64,000 nucleotides of DNA from Sporosarcina globispora (GCF_001274725.1 NZ_LGUF01000007.1:443957-507956); one strand, 5' to 3'. Positions 14,846 to 34,867 are shown, counted from the first letter of the stretch. A program made the numbers and translations. Notes: generated by a model from the letters alone, not told the origin.

Positions 14846-14874
14846 GAAAAAACCCGCCATTTTTGGCGAGCTTT
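14846..14874 (-). terminator. Terminator or attenuator just upstream of ecfA1
   Basis: On the minus strand CTCGCC-aaaaat-GGCGGG is followed by TTTTTT. It ends 65 bases before the ecfA1 start, with no clear promoter in between, so it may act as an attenuator for the ECF operon. Confidence 0.75.
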
Positions 14875-15076
14875 AAATAGTTCGATAATAGGTTATGTTA
14901 CTGGATAGCAAGCGTTGAATGATACCATTCTCCCACACTTGTAATTCACAAGAAAATCTGGTTTTCTGCTATCTAAGCTTATTGGATGCCTATTATGCCT
15001 CCCTATTAAAAGCTCATACTAACGCAGTATGGTGGTTGGTTCTTGCTATTTTATGTCTGTTCAGAGACCTGGATTT

Positions 15077-15222
15077 AAAAAAGCCTGCACCTCTTTCCGT
15101 CAGGCAGTTAACTGCCGGGCGCAAATCTTGGTTCCGGAAGAGGTGCATGAGCTAGACGAGACAGTGTACCGGGTGATGGAAAATCCATTACTCATCCATC
15201 CCTGTCTATTAGCTGTACATGC
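15077..15222 (-). other. Large overlapping hairpins with a T-run between rplQ and ecfA1
   Basis: The 567-base gap between rplQ and ecfA1 has no convincing gene. Reading the minus strand, a long hairpin (15218-15222, 15211-15214, 15202-15207 paired with 15144-15148, 15150-15153, 15159-15164, plus an inner GTGATGGA/TCCATTAC stem) is followed by a second one: TGCACCTCTTCCG (15147-15135) pairs with CGGAAAGAGGTGCA (15099-15086) around an inner GGCAGTTAACTGCC palindrome, then a T-run. The two stems share bases 15144-15147, so they cannot both form completely. This has the look of a leader switch or a palindromic repeat; I recognise no known riboswitch. Confidence 0.55.
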
Positions 15223-15292
15223 TCATCGTAACGCTCGTTTTTGGCCTGGTATGGGCATTCCTAACAAATTAAGGAAACAGCCGCTTTTATAG

Positions 15293-15337
15293 AAAAAGGG
15301 CAAAGAACAAGTTCAATCAAACTGTCCCGCGCCCTTC
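15293..15337 (-). terminator. Terminator after rplQ
   Basis: On the minus strand AAGGGC and GCCCTT enclose a structured loop and are followed by a T-run. It lies 12 bases after the rplQ stop and ends the long ribosomal-protein transcript. Confidence 0.7.
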
Positions 15338-15348
15338 CCTTAAAAAAA

Positions 15349-15735
<387 letters not shown>

Positions 15736-15789
15736 TCATTCAATCTGCTGAAAGCAAACATCTATAGATAATTAATTAATCATCATTAA

Positions 15790-16734
15790 TCAATCGTCTT
15801 TTCGTAAGCCCAGTCCAAGATCTTCTAATTTATGTTTTACTTCCTCAAGTGACTTTCTGCCCAAGTTACGGACCTTCATCATATCCTCTTCAGTCTTATT
15901 GGCTAATTCCTGAACAGTGTTGATGCCAGCACGTTTTAAGCAATTGTAAGAACGTACAGATAAGTCAAGTTCTTCAATTGTCATCTCAAGTACTTTCTCT
16001 TTTTGGTCTTCTTCTTTTTCAACCATGATTTCGGCATTTTGAGCTTCATCAGTTAAACCGACAAAAATATTCAAATGCTCAGTTAAGATCTTCGCTCCAA
16101 GTGCAACTGCATCTTGAGGACCTGTACTGCCGTCAGTCCAAACATCGAATGTTAACTTATCATAGTTAGTCATTTGACCTACACGTGTATTCTCTACTTG
16201 ATAAGAAACGCGAGCTACTGGAGTGTAGATAGAATCGATCGGAATCACACCGATTGGCTGATCTTCTCTCTTGTTTTGAACAGCTGGTGTATAGCCACGG
16301 CCGCGTCTTGCAGTTAAACGCATGCGCAGGTGGGCATTCGAACCTAGAGTAGCAATATGAAGATCCGGATTCAGAATTTCAACATCGCTGTCATGAGTTA
16401 CGTCAGCTGCCTTCACTACACCTTCACCCTGAACATCGATTTCCAATGTTTTTTCTTCATCAGAGTAGATTTTAAGTGCTAGTTTTTTAATGTTTAAAAT
16501 GATAGATGTTACATCTTCTACGACGCCTTCAATTGTTGAGAACTCATGAAGTACCCCATCAATTTGGATCGATGTGACAGCGGCACCTGGGAGTGAGGAT
16601 AAAAGGATACGACGTAAGGAGTTACCCAAAGTTGTACCATACCCACGCTCAAGTGGCTCGACGACGAACTTGCCGTACTTGGCATCATCGCTGATCTCAA
16701 CCGTTTCGATTTTTGGTTTTTCTATTTCGATCAT
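15790..16734 (-). CDS. rpoA: RNA polymerase subunit alpha
   Basis: RpoA nucleates polymerase assembly through its N-terminal domain and contacts UP elements and activators through its C-terminal domain. The 314 residues include [19 protein letters not shown] (dimer interface), a long acidic linker near 230-250 and the helix-hairpin-helix [25 protein letters not shown]. The ATG at 16734 is chosen over an in-frame TTG three bases upstream. A -10-like tataat at 16867-16872 may give an internal promoter but the -35 is poor. Confidence 0.98.
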   Translation of the reverse strand: MIEIEKPKIETVEISDDAKYGKFVVEPLERGYGTTLGNSLRRILLSSLPGAAVTSIQIDGVLHEFSTIEGVVEDVTSIILNIKKLALKIYSDEEKTLEIDVQGEGVVKAADVTHDSDVEILNPDLHIATLGSNAHLRMRLTARRGRGYTPAVQNKREDQPIGVIPIDSIYTPVARVSYQVENTRVGQMTNYDKLTFDVWTDGSTGPQDAVALGAKILTEHLNIFVGLTDEAQNAEIMVEKEEDQKEKVLEMTIEELDLSVRSYNCLKRAGINTVQELANKTEEDMMKVRNLGRKSLEEVKHKLEDLGLGLRKDD

Positions 16735-16907
16735 CAAAATATACCCTCCTTCAAAACGTCGAAACCCCGGCTAGCAATCTCTAACCGAAATTCCCCCATG
16801 TATACGTTCCCGTTTTGTGCACAACAACTGGAATAATTGTTCTGTATAACCAGAAATTTAGTATCATATCCCATTATAGACAAGGATACGAAATCTATAC
16901 AGAAAAA

Positions 16908-17297
<390 letters not shown>

Positions 17298-17318
17298 TTA
17301 AAGTACCTCCTTTACCGA

Positions 17319-17684
17319 TTATTTCTTCTTGTTCGCTACAGTCTTACGAGGACCTTTGCGAGTACGAGCGTTGTTTTTTGTGTTTTGTCCGCGAACCGGT
17401 AAACCACGGCGATGACGTAGACCGCGATAGCTTCCGATCTCCATTAGACGTTTGATGTTAAGTGAAACCTCACGGCGAAGGTCACCTTCAACTTTTAATT
17501 TGTCGATGATGTCACGGATTTTGTTAAGTTCGTCTTCCGTAAGATCACGAACACGAGTGTCTTCAGAAACACCAGCTTCAGCCAAAACTTTTTGAGCTGT
17601 AGATTTACCAATACCAAAGATATAAGTTAATGAGATTACTACACGTTTTTCACGTGGAACATCTACACCAGCAATACGTGCCAT
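17319..17684 (-). CDS. rpsM: 30S ribosomal protein S13
   Basis: The 121-residue protein ([40 protein letters not shown]) is S13 of the small-subunit head, which contacts L5 across the subunit bridge. Normal length and position after rpmJ. Confidence 0.98.
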   Translation of the reverse strand: MARIAGVDVPREKRVVISLTYIFGIGKSTAQKVLAEAGVSEDTRVRDLTEDELNKIRDIIDKLKVEGDLRREVSLNIKRLMEIGSYRGLRHRRGLPVRGQNTKNNARTRKGPRKTVANKKK

Positions 17685-17708
17685 TATATAAGCGCACCTC
17701 CTTCAAAT

Positions 17709-18053
<345 letters not shown>

Positions 18054-18076
<23 letters not shown>

Positions 18077-18404
18077 TGAACGATTCTCCCTTCTTCATGT
18101 CATATACGAACTCATTTACATACTTTGCAAGCGCAAAGCGCAACTTTCCGTTTGTTACACGGCCGGTCTCCTCGAGACTGCTCTGAACTTCTGGAGAGAT
18201 ATAATTAAGCAATTGCAGATGCTGAATGTTCTTTTTCTTCGGGTGATCGAATTTCTTCTTGTCACCGTCAGCAAGCATAACAAACCTTTCATCCATCAAC
18301 CTTATAATTATAGCATAATGACCAGCATCGCGCCCGCTTTTGATCAAAACAATTTGACCAGGCTGCGGATTCGAATCAGAACGAACCAATGGAATCACCT
18401 GCAC
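18054..18404 (-). CDS. ybzG: KOW-domain RNA-binding protein YbzG-like
   Basis: The 116-residue protein starts with a KOW/L14e-like segment ([35 protein letters not shown], about residues 14-48), typical of small proteins encoded between map and infA in Bacillus. The C-terminal half is longer and unstructured-looking. The start is one of two GTG codons, 18404 or 18398; the spacing from taagg favours the latter slightly. A role in translation or ribosome assembly is inferred from position and domain only. Confidence 0.75.
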
Positions 18405-18405
18405 C

Positions 18406-19811
<1,406 letters not shown>

Positions 19812-19858
19812 CTAGTCTCTAAATGGTTTAAGGGAACATGCTGTCCCCTACAACCAAA

Positions 19859-21154
19859 TTATTTAATGAAACCTTTATAATGACGCTTAACCAGCTGTGC
19901 TTCAAGCTGCTTCATCGTTTCCAGTGCAACACCGACAACGATCAACAGGCTTGTGCCTCCAATTTGCGCAGATTCAGGCAATCCGGCGATATTGATGAAG
20001 AATATCGGCATGATTGAAATCACTGTCAGGAACAGCGCACCCACAAAAGTTAAACGGTATAAGACTCGAGTCAAATATTCCTGTGTGTTATTTCCTGGAC
20101 GGATGCCCGGGATATAACCGCCCTGCTTCTTCAGATTTTCCGCAACTTGTTCCGGATTCACCTGAATGAAAGCATAGAAATAAGTAAAAGCAATGATTAA
20201 TGCACTATAAATGACCATACCGATTGGAGATGTGTAGTCAAATATTCTTTGAATCCATAAAGTCACATCATTTTGTTCAAAGAAACCGGCAATGGTTCTT
20301 GGCGTAATGATGAATGAAATGGCAAAGATTACTGGAATGACTCCAGCTGCATTAACTTTTAACGGAAGATGAGTTGATTGTCCGCCAGCAGAATTTTTGC
20401 CTGCTGTAACACGCTTAGCATATTGAATAGGAATCTTTCTTAATGCCTGTTGGATAAAGATCGTTCCTACAACAATAGCAATGACCGCGATTAAGATAAG
20501 CACTACTGTCACAATGCGAAGGAATAGCTGTTCTCCAGCATTTTCAAACTGCTGTGCATAGATCTGGTTAACCGTTGAAGGAATACCAGCTGCGATACCA
20601 GCAAAGATAATGATGGAAATACCATTGCCTACACCTTTGGTAGTAATCTGCTCACCAAGCCACATTAGAAATGCAGTTCCGGCAGTCAATACTACAGCAA
20701 TCAATAGATAAGATGGAATTCCCGGATTTTCAATCAGCATTCCGCCTGCAAGGTTATTAAACCCATAAGACATACCGAGAGCCTGGATAAAACCAAGCAC
20801 GATAGTAAAGTAACGGGTAAACTGAGCTAACTTACGGCGTCCAACCTCACCCTGCTTTGACCATTCCGTAAATTTAGGAACAACATCCATCTGCAGAAGC
20901 TGCACGATAATGGATGCCGTAATGTACGGCATGATGCCCATCGCAAGGATCGAGAAGTTTAGGAGCGCCCCGCCGCCGAATGTATTCAGAACACCGAATA
21001 CATTAAGTTCATCCTGGGCTTTTAACAGATCTGCATTTACGCCCGGTACAGGGATAAATGTACCGATGCGAAATACGATCAGCATTAAAAGGGTGAAAAT
21101 AATCTTTCGTCTTATATCGCCCACACGCATAAAATTGGAGATTGTCTGAAACAT
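19859..21154 (-). CDS. secY: Protein translocase subunit SecY
   Basis: SecY forms the protein-conducting channel with SecE and SecG. The 431-residue protein has ten hydrophobic segments starting with [21 protein letters not shown], the plug region and the conserved cytoplasmic loops ([21 protein letters not shown]). Its start overlaps the rplO stop by one base. Confidence 0.98.
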   Translation of the reverse strand: MFQTISNFMRVGDIRRKIIFTLLMLIVFRIGTFIPVPGVNADLLKAQDELNVFGVLNTFGGGALLNFSILAMGIMPYITASIIVQLLQMDVVPKFTEWSKQGEVGRRKLAQFTRYFTIVLGFIQALGMSYGFNNLAGGMLIENPGIPSYLLIAVVLTAGTAFLMWLGEQITTKGVGNGISIIIFAGIAAGIPSTVNQIYAQQFENAGEQLFLRIVTVVLILIAVIAIVVGTIFIQQALRKIPIQYAKRVTAGKNSAGGQSTHLPLKVNAAGVIPVIFAISFIITPRTIAGFFEQNDVTLWIQRIFDYTSPIGMVIYSALIIAFTYFYAFIQVNPEQVAENLKKQGGYIPGIRPGNNTQEYLTRVLYRLTFVGALFLTVISIMPIFFINIAGLPESAQIGGTSLLIVVGVALETMKQLEAQLVKRHYKGFIK

Positions 21155-21594
21155 TAGATCACCTCAGTTTGACCGCCGGCAGCTTCAATAGCTTCCTTCG
21201 CAGCAGAGGAGAATTTATGAGCTTTAACTGTAAGCTTTTTCTCAACTTTTCCTTTTGCAAGAATCTTGATTCCTGCCTTTTCGTTACTTACTACACCAGT
21301 TTCGATAAGAAGCTCAGGTGTAACGATTGCTCCATCTTCGAAACGGTTTAAAGCATCAAGGTTCACAACCGCGTATTCTTTACGGTTGATGTTAGTGAAA
21401 CCGCGCTTAGGCAAGCGTTGGAATAACGGTGTTTGACCACCCTCGAATCCAGGACGGACACCGCCGCCAGAACGAGCGTTTTGACCTTTATGACCCTTAC
21501 CAGCAGTCTTACCATTACCGGAACCGATACCACGGCCTTTGCGTTTGCGTTCTTGACGAGAACCTTCTGCAGGCTTTAATTCATGAAGTTTCAT
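21154..21594 (-). CDS. rplO: 50S ribosomal protein L15
   Basis: The 146-residue protein has the Gly/Arg/Lys-rich N-terminal extension ([19 protein letters not shown]) that threads into 23S rRNA and the family's globular C-terminus. Normal length, in the spc operon before secY. Confidence 0.98.
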   Translation of the reverse strand: MKLHELKPAEGSRQERKRKGRGIGSGNGKTAGKGHKGQNARSGGGVRPGFEGGQTPLFQRLPKRGFTNINRKEYAVVNLDALNRFEDGAIVTPELLIETGVVSNEKAGIKILAKGKVEKKLTVKAHKFSSAAKEAIEAAGGQTEVI

Positions 21595-21626
21595 ATTGGC
21601 ACCTCCTTATTTGTAGAAGAATGGAA

Positions 21627-21809
21627 TTATTTTTCTTTTACCACAACAAGGTGAGCAACTTTGTTGATCATTCCGCGGATAGCAGGATTATCTTGATGCT
21701 CAACTGTTTGGTGCATTTTGCGTAAGCCAAGAGCCTTAACTGTTTCGCGCTGGTCTTGCGGGCGACCAATCACGCTGCGAGTGAGGGTTACTTCTAGTTT
21801 ATTCGCCAT
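21627..21809 (-). CDS. rpmD: 50S ribosomal protein L30
   Basis: The 60-residue protein ([20 protein letters not shown]) is a typical bacterial L30 with its ferredoxin-like fold. It lies between rpsE and rplO. Confidence 0.97.
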   Translation of the reverse strand: MANKLEVTLTRSVIGRPQDQRETVKALGLRKMHQTVEHQDNPAIRGMINKVAHLVVVKEK

Positions 21810-21822
21810 TTGATATCCCTCC

Positions 21823-22344
<522 letters not shown>

Positions 22345-22347
22345 CTA

Positions 22348-22710
22348 TTAAAATTCTAAACCATTTTCACGTGCTGCATCAGCTAATGCTTGAACACGTC
22401 CATGATATAGATAGCCACCACGATCGAAAACGACAGCTTTAACGCCTTTTTCGACTGCGCGCTTTGCAACTAATTCTCCGACCTTAACTGCTGCATCAAC
22501 GTTGCCAGTTGCATCAAGGTTTACTTCTTTATCTTGTGTAGAAGCACTTGCTACAGTAACTCCGTTTACATCATCAATAAGTTGAGCATAAATGTGCTTG
22601 TTTGAACGATACACATTTAAACGAGGACGAGCCGCAGTTCCAGAAAGTTTCGCACGCACACGAGCATGTCTTTTCTTACGAACTGCATTTTTATCAGCCT
22701 TCGTAATCAT
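22348..22710 (-). CDS. rplR: 50S ribosomal protein L18
   Basis: L18 binds 5S rRNA with L5. The 120-residue form [21 protein letters not shown] is taken because the ATG at 22710 has proper spacing from aaaggag, while the in-frame GTG at 22719 lies within that site. Confidence 0.97.
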   Translation of the reverse strand: MITKADKNAVRKKRHARVRAKLSGTAARPRLNVYRSNKHIYAQLIDDVNGVTVASASTQDKEVNLDATGNVDAAVKVGELVAKRAVEKGVKAVVFDRGGYLYHGRVQALADAARENGLEF

Positions 22711-22742
22711 TTCGGTCACTCCTTTCGTTTACCTAAGCGGCA

Positions 22743-23279
22743 TTACTTACCAGTTTTACCTTCTTTACGACGAACATATTCGCCTTCATAGCGGATACCT
22801 TTACCTTTGTAAGGCTCTGGAGGACGAACATCACGGATGTTGGCAGCTAGTGCACCAACACGCTCTTTGTTAGTACCTTTAACAATGATCTTTGTGTTAG
22901 ATGGCACTTCAACTTCAATACCTTCTTCAGGTTCGATTTCAACAGGATGAGAGTAACCAACGTTTAAAACAAGCTTTTTGCCTTGTTTTTGAGCACGGTA
23001 ACCGACACCGATAAGCTCTAGTCCTCTTTCGAATCCTTTTGACACACCTTCAACCATGTTAGCTAGAAGTGCGCGAGTAGTTCCGTGCAATGCGCGGTGT
23101 TCTTTCGCATCAGATGGACGGGAAACGTTGATTACGTTCTCCTCCACCTTAATTTCGATATCCTGGTTGAATGAACGTGAAAGTTCACCTTTAGGACCCT
23201 TCACAGTAACAGTGTTATTGTCATTAGTAACAGTAACACCAGATGGAATTTCGATTGGTTTTTTACCTATACGAGACAT
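22743..23279 (-). CDS. rplF: 50S ribosomal protein L6
   Basis: The 178-residue protein ([20 protein letters not shown], ending [25 protein letters not shown]) has the two tandem L6 domains and normal length. Confidence 0.98.
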   Translation of the reverse strand: MSRIGKKPIEIPSGVTVTNDNNTVTVKGPKGELSRSFNQDIEIKVEENVINVSRPSDAKEHRALHGTTRALLANMVEGVSKGFERGLELIGVGYRAQKQGKKLVLNVGYSHPVEIEPEEGIEVEVPSNTKIIVKGTNKERVGALAANIRDVRPPEPYKGKGIRYEGEYVRRKEGKTGK

Positions 23280-23310
23280 TTAATTGCACCTCCATTCATG
23301 AAAAACTCTA

Positions 23311-23709
23311 TTACCAAACGTATGCTAAAACTTCTCCGCCGACTTGTTTAGCGCGAGCTTCTTTGTCTGTAAGAACTCCTTGAGAAGTAGAAACTAGTGC
23401 GATTCCAAGACCGTTAAGTACGCGAGGTACTTCATCAGCCTTTGCGTATACACGAAGACCAGGCTTACTGATACGCTTAAGACCAGTGATAACGCGTTCG
23501 TTGTTTGAACCGTATTTTAAGAAAATGCGGATGATGCCTTGCTTGTTATCCTCGATAAGCTCAACATCACGTACAAAACCTTCACGCTTTAAGATCTCAG
23601 CAATTTCCTTCTTGATGTTAGAAGCAGGAACTTCTAATTTTTCGTGACGAACCATGTTCGCATTACGGATGCGAGTTAGCAAGTCTGCAATTGGATCTGT
23701 CATGACCAT
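23311..23709 (-). CDS. rpsH: 30S ribosomal protein S8
   Basis: The 132-residue protein ([45 protein letters not shown]) is full-length S8, a primary 16S rRNA binder in the central domain. Confidence 0.98.
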   Translation of the reverse strand: MVMTDPIADLLTRIRNANMVRHEKLEVPASNIKKEIAEILKREGFVRDVELIEDNKQGIIRIFLKYGSNNERVITGLKRISKPGLRVYAKADEVPRVLNGLGIALVSTSQGVLTDKEARAKQVGGEVLAYVW

Positions 23710-23738
23710 TGTTTTTACCTCCTTCCCATACTTGGGGT

Positions 23739-23942
<204 letters not shown>

Positions 23943-23949
23943 TTAACGA

Positions 23950-24489
23950 TTACTTTTGGAATGGCATTCCAAATTGAGTTAAAAGTTCACGAGCTTCTTC
24001 ATCAGTGTTAGCTGTAGTTACGATAACGATATCCATACCACGAACTTTGCTTACTTTATCGTAATCAATCTCAGGGAAGATCAACTGTTCTTTGACACCT
24101 AGAGTATAGTTACCACGGCCGTCAAATGACTTCTTAGAAATACCGCGGAAGTCACGTACACGTGGAAGAGATACAGATACTAACTTATCAAAGAACTCAT
24201 ACATGCGCTCTCCACGAAGAGTAACTTTCGCACCGATTGGCATGCCTTCACGAAGACGGAAGCCAGCGATAGATTTCTTAGCGCGAGTGATAACCGGCTT
24301 TTGACCAGTGATCAATGTTAATTCCTCAACAGCTTTATCTAGTGCTTTAGCGTTTTGAACAGCGTCACCAACACCCATGTTGATAACGATTTTTTCAAGC
24401 TTAGGTGCTTGCATAACTGATTTATAATTAAACTTGCTCATTAGAGCAGGAGTAATTTCTTTTGAATGCTTTTCTTTTAGGCGGTTCAT
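23950..24489 (-). CDS. rplE: 50S ribosomal protein L5
   Basis: L5 binds 5S rRNA and forms the central-protuberance bridge to S13. The 179-residue protein shows [32 protein letters not shown] and [22 protein letters not shown] C-terminus (here [18 protein letters not shown]). Confidence 0.98.
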   Translation of the reverse strand: MNRLKEKHSKEITPALMSKFNYKSVMQAPKLEKIVINMGVGDAVQNAKALDKAVEELTLITGQKPVITRAKKSIAGFRLREGMPIGAKVTLRGERMYEFFDKLVSVSLPRVRDFRGISKKSFDGRGNYTLGVKEQLIFPEIDYDKVSKVRGMDIVIVTTANTDEEARELLTQFGMPFQK

Positions 24490-24515
24490 CCATTGTACCT
24501 CCCTTCTTCTTTAAA

Positions 24516-24827
24516 CTATTTATCTAGAACTTCACCGGATTTTTTTGCAACACGTACTTTTTTGCCATCAACCGTTTTGTAGCCTACACGAGTTGGTTCA
24601 CCAGATTTAGGATCGACAGGCATAACGTTTGATACATGAACAGGTGCCTCTTGGCTGATGATTCCGCCCTGCGGGTTCATCTGAGAAGGCTTAGAGTGTT
24701 TCTTTACAATGTTAACTCCTTCAACAAGCACTCGGCTTTGTTTAGGGAACGCTGCAAGAATAACGCCCGTTTTGCCTTTATCCTTACCAGAGATGACCAT
24801 AACTTTGTCACCTTTTTTCACATGCAT
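24516..24827 (-). CDS. rplX: 50S ribosomal protein L24
   Basis: The 103-residue protein has an N-terminal KOW motif ([19 protein letters not shown]) and is an assembly initiator of the large subunit. The ATG at 24827 follows aaggagg; the extra eight codons upstream are not family sequence. Confidence 0.97.
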   Translation of the reverse strand: MHVKKGDKVMVISGKDKGKTGVILAAFPKQSRVLVEGVNIVKKHSKPSQMNPQGGIISQEAPVHVSNVMPVDPKSGEPTRVGYKTVDGKKVRVAKKSGEVLDK

Positions 24828-24864
24828 CTGTGCGCACCTCCTTAAAGGCAATTTGATTTGTTAT

Positions 24865-25260
<396 letters not shown>

Positions 25261-25273
25261 TTATTCCGAACAA

Positions 25274-25552
<279 letters not shown>

Positions 25553-25558
25553 TCAATA

Positions 25559-27201
<1,643 letters not shown>

Positions 27202-27204
27202 TCA

Positions 27205-27483
27205 TTAACGTCTTGTTTTCTTATCATCATTGCCATGGCCTTTGTACGCACGAGTTGGAGCAAATTCTCCAAGCTTGTGGCCTACCATGTCTTCAGTGAT
27301 GTATACAGGCACATGTTTACGACCATCATAAACTGCAATTGTGTGTCCGATGAATTGTGGGAAGATCGTAGAACGGCGAGACCAAGTTTTAGTAACTTGC
27401 TTGCTTTCTGTTTCGTTAAGCTTTTCGATCTTTGTCATTAAATGTTCATCAACAAAAGGTCCTTTTTTTAAGCTGCGACCCAT
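27205..27483 (-). CDS. rpsS: 30S ribosomal protein S19
   Basis: The 92-residue protein ([35 protein letters not shown]) is full-length S19 of the small-subunit head. Confidence 0.98.
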   Translation of the reverse strand: MGRSLKKGPFVDEHLMTKIEKLNETESKQVTKTWSRRSTIFPQFIGHTIAVYDGRKHVPVYITEDMVGHKLGEFAPTRAYKGHGNDDKKTRR

Positions 27484-27543
27484 GATTGAACCTCCCTTCG
27501 TGATTGCTCTACGGTTCTTAATTGGAACCGTAGTACAATCCCG

Positions 27544-28395
<852 letters not shown>

Positions 28396-28404
28396 TTATA
28401 GTAA

Positions 28405-28689
28405 TTAAGCTTCAAATAGCTCGATTTCTTGGCTTTCAGCTGTTAATTTAACGATCGCTTTACGGCGTTTGTTAGTGTAACCGCCAAATTTGCCCATACG
28501 CTTGAACTTGCCTTTGTAGTTCATGATGTTAACTTTCTCAACTTTAACGCCAAAGATTTGCTCTACAGCGTCTTTAACTTGAGTTTTGTTAGCTCGTACG
28601 TCAACTTCGAACGTATATTTTTTATCAGCCATAATATCAGTAGAACGTTCAGTGATTACGGGGCGCTTAATGATTTCGCGTGCATCCAT
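28405..28689 (-). CDS. rplW: 50S ribosomal protein L23
   Basis: The 94-residue protein ([20 protein letters not shown]) is L23, a docking site at the tunnel exit for trigger factor and SRP. Its start overlaps the rplD stop by one base. Confidence 0.98.
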   Translation of the reverse strand: MDAREIIKRPVITERSTDIMADKKYTFEVDVRANKTQVKDAVEQIFGVKVEKVNIMNYKGKFKRMGKFGGYTNKRRKAIVKLTAESQEIELFEA

Positions 28690-29312
28690 TATGCAAGCAC
28701 CTCCTCTACTTTTTCAACCGCTGCTTTCGTCATGATAAGCTTATCATGGTTTAAAACATCTAAAACAGTGATTCCAGAAGCAGACACAACTGTTACACCA
28801 GGGATGTTGCGAGCAGATAATGCTACGTTCTCATCTAGGTCAGCAGTTACGATAAGTGCTTTTGAATCAACAGAAAGACCAGTTAGTACACCTTTGAAGT
28901 CTTTTGTTTTAGGAGTTTCGAAAGCAAGGCCTTCTAATACTAGGATGTTTTCTTCTAACACTTTAGAAGATAACGCAGATTTGATTGCCAGACGGCGAAC
29001 CTTTTTAGGTAGTTTGTAGCTGTAGCTGCGTGGTACAGGACCAAATACAGTACCGCCTCCGCGCCATTGTGGTGAACGGATTGAACCTTGACGTGCACGG
29101 CCTGTGCCTTTTTGGCGCCATGGCTTGCGTCCTCCGCCCGCTACTTCAGAACGAATTTTAGTTTTATGAGTCCCTTGACGTAATGAAGCTCTTTGCATTA
29201 CAACAGCTTCAAATAATACGTGCTGGTTAGGCTCGATACCAAAGATCGCATCATTAAGTTCGATATCACCAACTTTAGATCCGCTTTGGTTAAACAATGC
29301 TACATTCGGCAT
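28689..29312 (-). CDS. rplD: 50S ribosomal protein L4
   Basis: The 207-residue protein ([20 protein letters not shown]) carries the extended loop ([20 protein letters not shown]) that reaches the exit tunnel and is normal in length. Confidence 0.98.
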   Translation of the reverse strand: MPNVALFNQSGSKVGDIELNDAIFGIEPNQHVLFEAVVMQRASLRQGTHKTKIRSEVAGGGRKPWRQKGTGRARQGSIRSPQWRGGGTVFGPVPRSYSYKLPKKVRRLAIKSALSSKVLEENILVLEGLAFETPKTKDFKGVLTGLSVDSKALIVTADLDENVALSARNIPGVTVVSASGITVLDVLNHDKLIMTKAAVEKVEEVLA

Positions 29313-29340
29313 TCTGTTTTCCTCCTTTCCGGTTTAGTTA

Positions 29341-29967
29341 TTATGCTTTTACCGCACTTTTGATTTTAACTAATGCTTTTCTAGCACCAGGTACGTTACC
29401 TTTGATCAATAGCAAGTTGCGCTCAGCATCAACTTTAACAATTTCAAGGTTTTGTACAGTGATTTGCTCTCCACCCATACGTCCAGGTAATAATTTACCT
29501 TTGAATACACGGTTTGGAGCTACAGGACCCATTGAACCTGGGCGACGGTGGTAACGAGAACCGTGAGCCATCGGCCCGCGAGATTGTCCGTGGCGCTTGA
29601 TCGCACCCTGGAACCCTTTACCCTTTGAGATTCCTGTTACATCAACAGTTTCGCCTTCTGCGAATATATCAACTTTGACTTCTTGACCAACTTCATATTG
29701 TCCTAAATCAGCTCCGCGGAATTCGCGTACGAAGCGCTTAGGAGCAGTGTTTGCTTTTGCAACATGGCCTTTTTCAGGCTTGTTGGATAGCTTGTCGCGC
29801 TTATCTTCAAATCCAAGCTGGATTGCTTCATATCCATCAGTGTCAACTGACTTCTTTTGAAGAACAACGTTTGGAGCTGCCTCAACAACTGTTACCGGGA
29901 TAAGATCACCGTTTTCAGCAAATACTTGAGTCATACCAATCTTTCTTCCTAAGATTCCTTTGGTCAT
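29341..29967 (-). CDS. rplC: 50S ribosomal protein L3
   Basis: L3 is an early-assembly protein near the peptidyl transferase centre. The 208-residue form [20 protein letters not shown] is used; the ATG at 29967 follows aggagg, and the in-frame GTG at 29976 lies too close to that site. The tunnel-side loop [20 protein letters not shown] is present. Confidence 0.97.
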   Translation of the reverse strand: MTKGILGRKIGMTQVFAENGDLIPVTVVEAAPNVVLQKKSVDTDGYEAIQLGFEDKRDKLSNKPEKGHVAKANTAPKRFVREFRGADLGQYEVGQEVKVDIFAEGETVDVTGISKGKGFQGAIKRHGQSRGPMAHGSRYHRRPGSMGPVAPNRVFKGKLLPGRMGGEQITVQNLEIVKVDAERNLLLIKGNVPGARKALVKIKSAVKA

Positions 29968-30007
29968 TTCAGTCACACCTCCTATGTTTGTTGTGATTAT
30001 TTATTGA

Positions 30008-30403
<396 letters not shown>

Positions 30404-30447
30404 TCAGCAACCTTTCACATCATCGCAGTCAAAGACCAACATTGTCT

Positions 30448-30476
30448 ATTATACAGAAACAATAAATGAAATGCAA
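30448..30476 (-). promoter_or_regulatory. Downstream promoter of the S10 operon
   Basis: On the minus strand TTGCAT (30471-30476) and TATAAT (30448-30453) have 17-bp spacing. It lies about 130 bases before rpsJ. Confidence 0.8.
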
Positions 30477-30516
30477 CACGAATATGTTATTTCTTTATGT
30501 TTCGCACACTTTTACT

Positions 30517-30545
30517 ATTATAACTGCTGTTAATGGAGTTTTCAA
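30517..30545 (-). promoter_or_regulatory. Upstream tandem promoter of the S10 operon
   Basis: On the minus strand TTGAAA (30540-30545) and TATAAT (30517-30522) have 17-bp spacing, 69 bases upstream of the other promoter. Two consensus-like promoters in tandem fit the high expression of this operon. Confidence 0.8.
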
Positions 30546-30873
30546 TAGCATAGGAAGAAGTCTAAATATTTGCTTTAGGTACTTGGAATCTGCAAAGGAA
30601 GGATGGTTAGAAAAGGTGATTATATATAGAAGAAAGTAGTTTACAATAAGATATTTTTGTTAAAATTTGATTGGTTCAGCTACAGAAATCTAGATGCGTT
30701 TGGATTAAAGGGATTTGGTAAATTCGTTCTATTTTTCGGTCAGAGGGCCAAGTTTCACTATGATCAAAGAAACTGTCTCTTGTTACTAGGTGACCCGGCG
30801 CACACACATACTTTGATATTACAGCCATTGCAGCTATTGCAGAAATACACCTCTGCGCTCAGCACTAAAAGAC
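30546..30873. other. Intergenic stretch between tuf and the S10 promoters
   Basis: I see no gene, repeat or clear regulatory site here. A 90-codon plus-strand frame crosses it and the tuf terminator, but it lacks a Shine-Dalgarno and looks random. Confidence 0.6.
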
Positions 30874-30906
30874 AAAAAAACAGATGGGTCGTCACCCATC
30901 TGTTTT
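30874..30906 (-). terminator. Terminator after tuf
   Basis: ACAGATGGGT-cgtc-ACCCATCTGT is a perfect 10-bp stem with a T-run on the minus strand (and also T's on the plus strand). It ends the str operon. Confidence 0.92.
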
Positions 30907-30918
30907 TATCTATTGGAA

Positions 30919-32106
<1,188 letters not shown>

Positions 32107-32224
32107 TTGAAAAATCCTCCTTTAGATTATAAAAGTTAAGTATTTTTTGCTGCGGAGAGGTTTCCCTTTCCACAGCGCTTTTGCCTACAATAGTAGTTAT
32201 ACTTTATTAAAAAGGTAAAATCAA

Positions 32225-34303
32225 TTATTCACCTTTATTTTTTTTGATGATTTCTTCAGAAATTGATTTTGGTACTTCTTCATAGTGGTCGAAGTGCATT
32301 GAGAATGTACCGCGGCCCTGCGTATTAGAACGCAATGCAGTTGCGTAACCAAACATTTCTGATAGTGGAACCATCGCACGAACTACTTGTGCATTACCGC
32401 GTGCTTCCATACCTTCAACGCGTCCACGGCGTGATGTAACATCACCCATGATATCACCCATGTATTCTTCAGGGATTACTACTTCAACTTTCATAACCGG
32501 CTCAAGAATTACAGGATTACATTTTGACGCAGCATTTTTAAGTGCCATAGAGGCAGCAATTTTAAATGCCATTTCAGAAGAGTCGACATCATGGTAAGAA
32601 CCATCAAATAGTCTAGCTTTGATATCTACTAATGGGAATCCAGCAAGTACTCCTCTGTCGAGAGCATCTTCAAGACCAGCTTGAACTGCAGGGATGTATT
32701 CACGTGGAACAACACCACCGACAATGCCGTTTACGAATTCGAAGCCTTTACCTTCTTCATTTGGTGCAAATTCGATCCATACATGACCGAATTGTCCGCG
32801 TCCACCGGATTGACGGGCAAATTTACCTTCAACCTGCGCTGAAGAACGGAAAGTTTCGCGGTATGCAACCTGAGGTGCACCAACGTTTGCTTCCACTTTA
32901 AATTCACGTCTCATACGGTCAACTAGAATATCAAGGTGAAGCTCACCCATACCAGCGATAATAACCTGTCCAGTTTCCTGGTCAGTATGCGCGCGGAATG
33001 TAGGATCTTCCTCTTGAAGCTTTTGCAGAGCAGTGGTCATCTTATCTTGGTCAGCCTTAGACTTCGGCTCGATAGATAATGAGATAACTGGTTCTGGGAA
33101 TTCCATAGACTCAAGAATAACAAGATTCTTTTCATCACATAGTGTATCTCCAGTACTAGTATCTTTAAGACCAACAGCTGCTGCGATATCTCCAGCGTGA
33201 ACAACTGAGATCTCTTCACGAGAGTTGGCGTGCATTTGCAGGATACGACCTACACGCTCACGCTTCCCTTTAGTAGAGTTCTGCACATAAGAACCTGAGT
33301 TCAATGTACCAGAGTAAACACGGAAGAATGTAAGTTTACCGACATAAGGGTCAGTCATAACTTTAAACGCAAGAGCTGAGAACGGTGCATCATCGCTAGA
33401 AGGACGAGTAATCTCTTCTTCCGAGTCAGGAAGTGTACCTTTGATAGCTGGCACATCTAATGGAGAAGGAAGATAAGCAATTACTGCATCCAGCATTTTT
33501 TGAACACCTTTGTTTTTGAACGCAGAACCACAGATTACAGGGTAGAATTCAACGTTTACTGTACCTTTACGAATAGCCGCTTTAAGCTCTTCGTTAGTGA
33601 TTTCCTCACCGCCAAGGTATTTCTCCATTAATTCTTCATCAAGTTCAGCTACCGCTTCAATTAGCTTTTCACGGTATTCTTCAGCTTGATCCATGTATTC
33701 AGCAGGAATTTCACGCTCTTCAATGTCAGTCCCTAGGTCGTTACCGTAGAACGTAGCTTTCATTTCAATTAGGTCGATAATGCCTTCGAATTGATCTTCA
33801 GCACCTATCGGCAATTGAATTGCAGCTGCATTCGCTTGAAGACGATCATGAAGAGTCTTCAGTGAGTACAAGAAGTCTGCACCGATTTTATCCATTTTGT
33901 TTACGAATACCACACGTGGCACTCCGTAAGTAGTAGCCTGGCGCCAAACTGTTTCAGTTTGTGGCTCAACGCCTGATTGTGCGTCAAGTACAGCTACCGC
34001 ACCATCAAGAACACGAAGTGAACGCTCAACTTCAACTGTGAAGTCTACGTGTCCAGGAGTGTCGATGATGTTAACGCGGTGGCCTTTCCACTGTGCAGTT
34101 GTAGCAGCAGAAGTGATTGTGATTCCACGCTCTTGCTCCTGCTCCATCCAGTCCATCTGTGAAGCACCTTCGTGTGTTTCACCGATTTTGTGAATACGGC
34201 CAGTGTAGTAAAGTACACGCTCAGTTGTTGTTGTTTTACCGGCATCGATGTGAGCCATGATACCGATATTGCGAGTATTTTCTAAGGAGAACTCTCTAGC
34301 CAT
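32225..34303 (-). CDS. fusA: Elongation factor G
   Basis: EF-G drives translocation. The 692-residue protein has GTPase motifs [21 protein letters not shown] and [10 protein letters not shown], domain IV with the family tip and a C-terminal domain V ([33 protein letters not shown]). Normal length for the canonical factor. Confidence 0.99.
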   Translation of the reverse strand: MAREFSLENTRNIGIMAHIDAGKTTTTERVLYYTGRIHKIGETHEGASQMDWMEQEQERGITITSAATTAQWKGHRVNIIDTPGHVDFTVEVERSLRVLDGAVAVLDAQSGVEPQTETVWRQATTYGVPRVVFVNKMDKIGADFLYSLKTLHDRLQANAAAIQLPIGAEDQFEGIIDLIEMKATFYGNDLGTDIEEREIPAEYMDQAEEYREKLIEAVAELDEELMEKYLGGEEITNEELKAAIRKGTVNVEFYPVICGSAFKNKGVQKMLDAVIAYLPSPLDVPAIKGTLPDSEEEITRPSSDDAPFSALAFKVMTDPYVGKLTFFRVYSGTLNSGSYVQNSTKGKRERVGRILQMHANSREEISVVHAGDIAAAVGLKDTSTGDTLCDEKNLVILESMEFPEPVISLSIEPKSKADQDKMTTALQKLQEEDPTFRAHTDQETGQVIIAGMGELHLDILVDRMRREFKVEANVGAPQVAYRETFRSSAQVEGKFARQSGGRGQFGHVWIEFAPNEEGKGFEFVNGIVGGVVPREYIPAVQAGLEDALDRGVLAGFPLVDIKARLFDGSYHDVDSSEMAFKIAASMALKNAASKCNPVILEPVMKVEVVIPEEYMGDIMGDVTSRRGRVEGMEARGNAQVVRAMVPLSEMFGYATALRSNTQGRGTFSMHFDHYEEVPKSISEEIIKKNKGE

Positions 34304-34354
34304 TGGGTCTTTCTCCTTCCTAGTATGAGTGTTATTTTAATTATGCTGTATATC

Positions 34355-34840
<486 letters not shown>

Positions 34841-34867
34841 TCAAAGATGGTTGTCTATTTAATAGAA

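Noticed and set aside
14919..15292. Two plus-strand frames in the rplQ-ecfA1 gap
   Set aside because: They overlap the long hairpins and terminators; composition and lack of start signals argue against coding.
16860..16905. Internal promoter before rpoA
   Set aside because: A tataat is present but no acceptable -35 box at 16-18 bp spacing was found.
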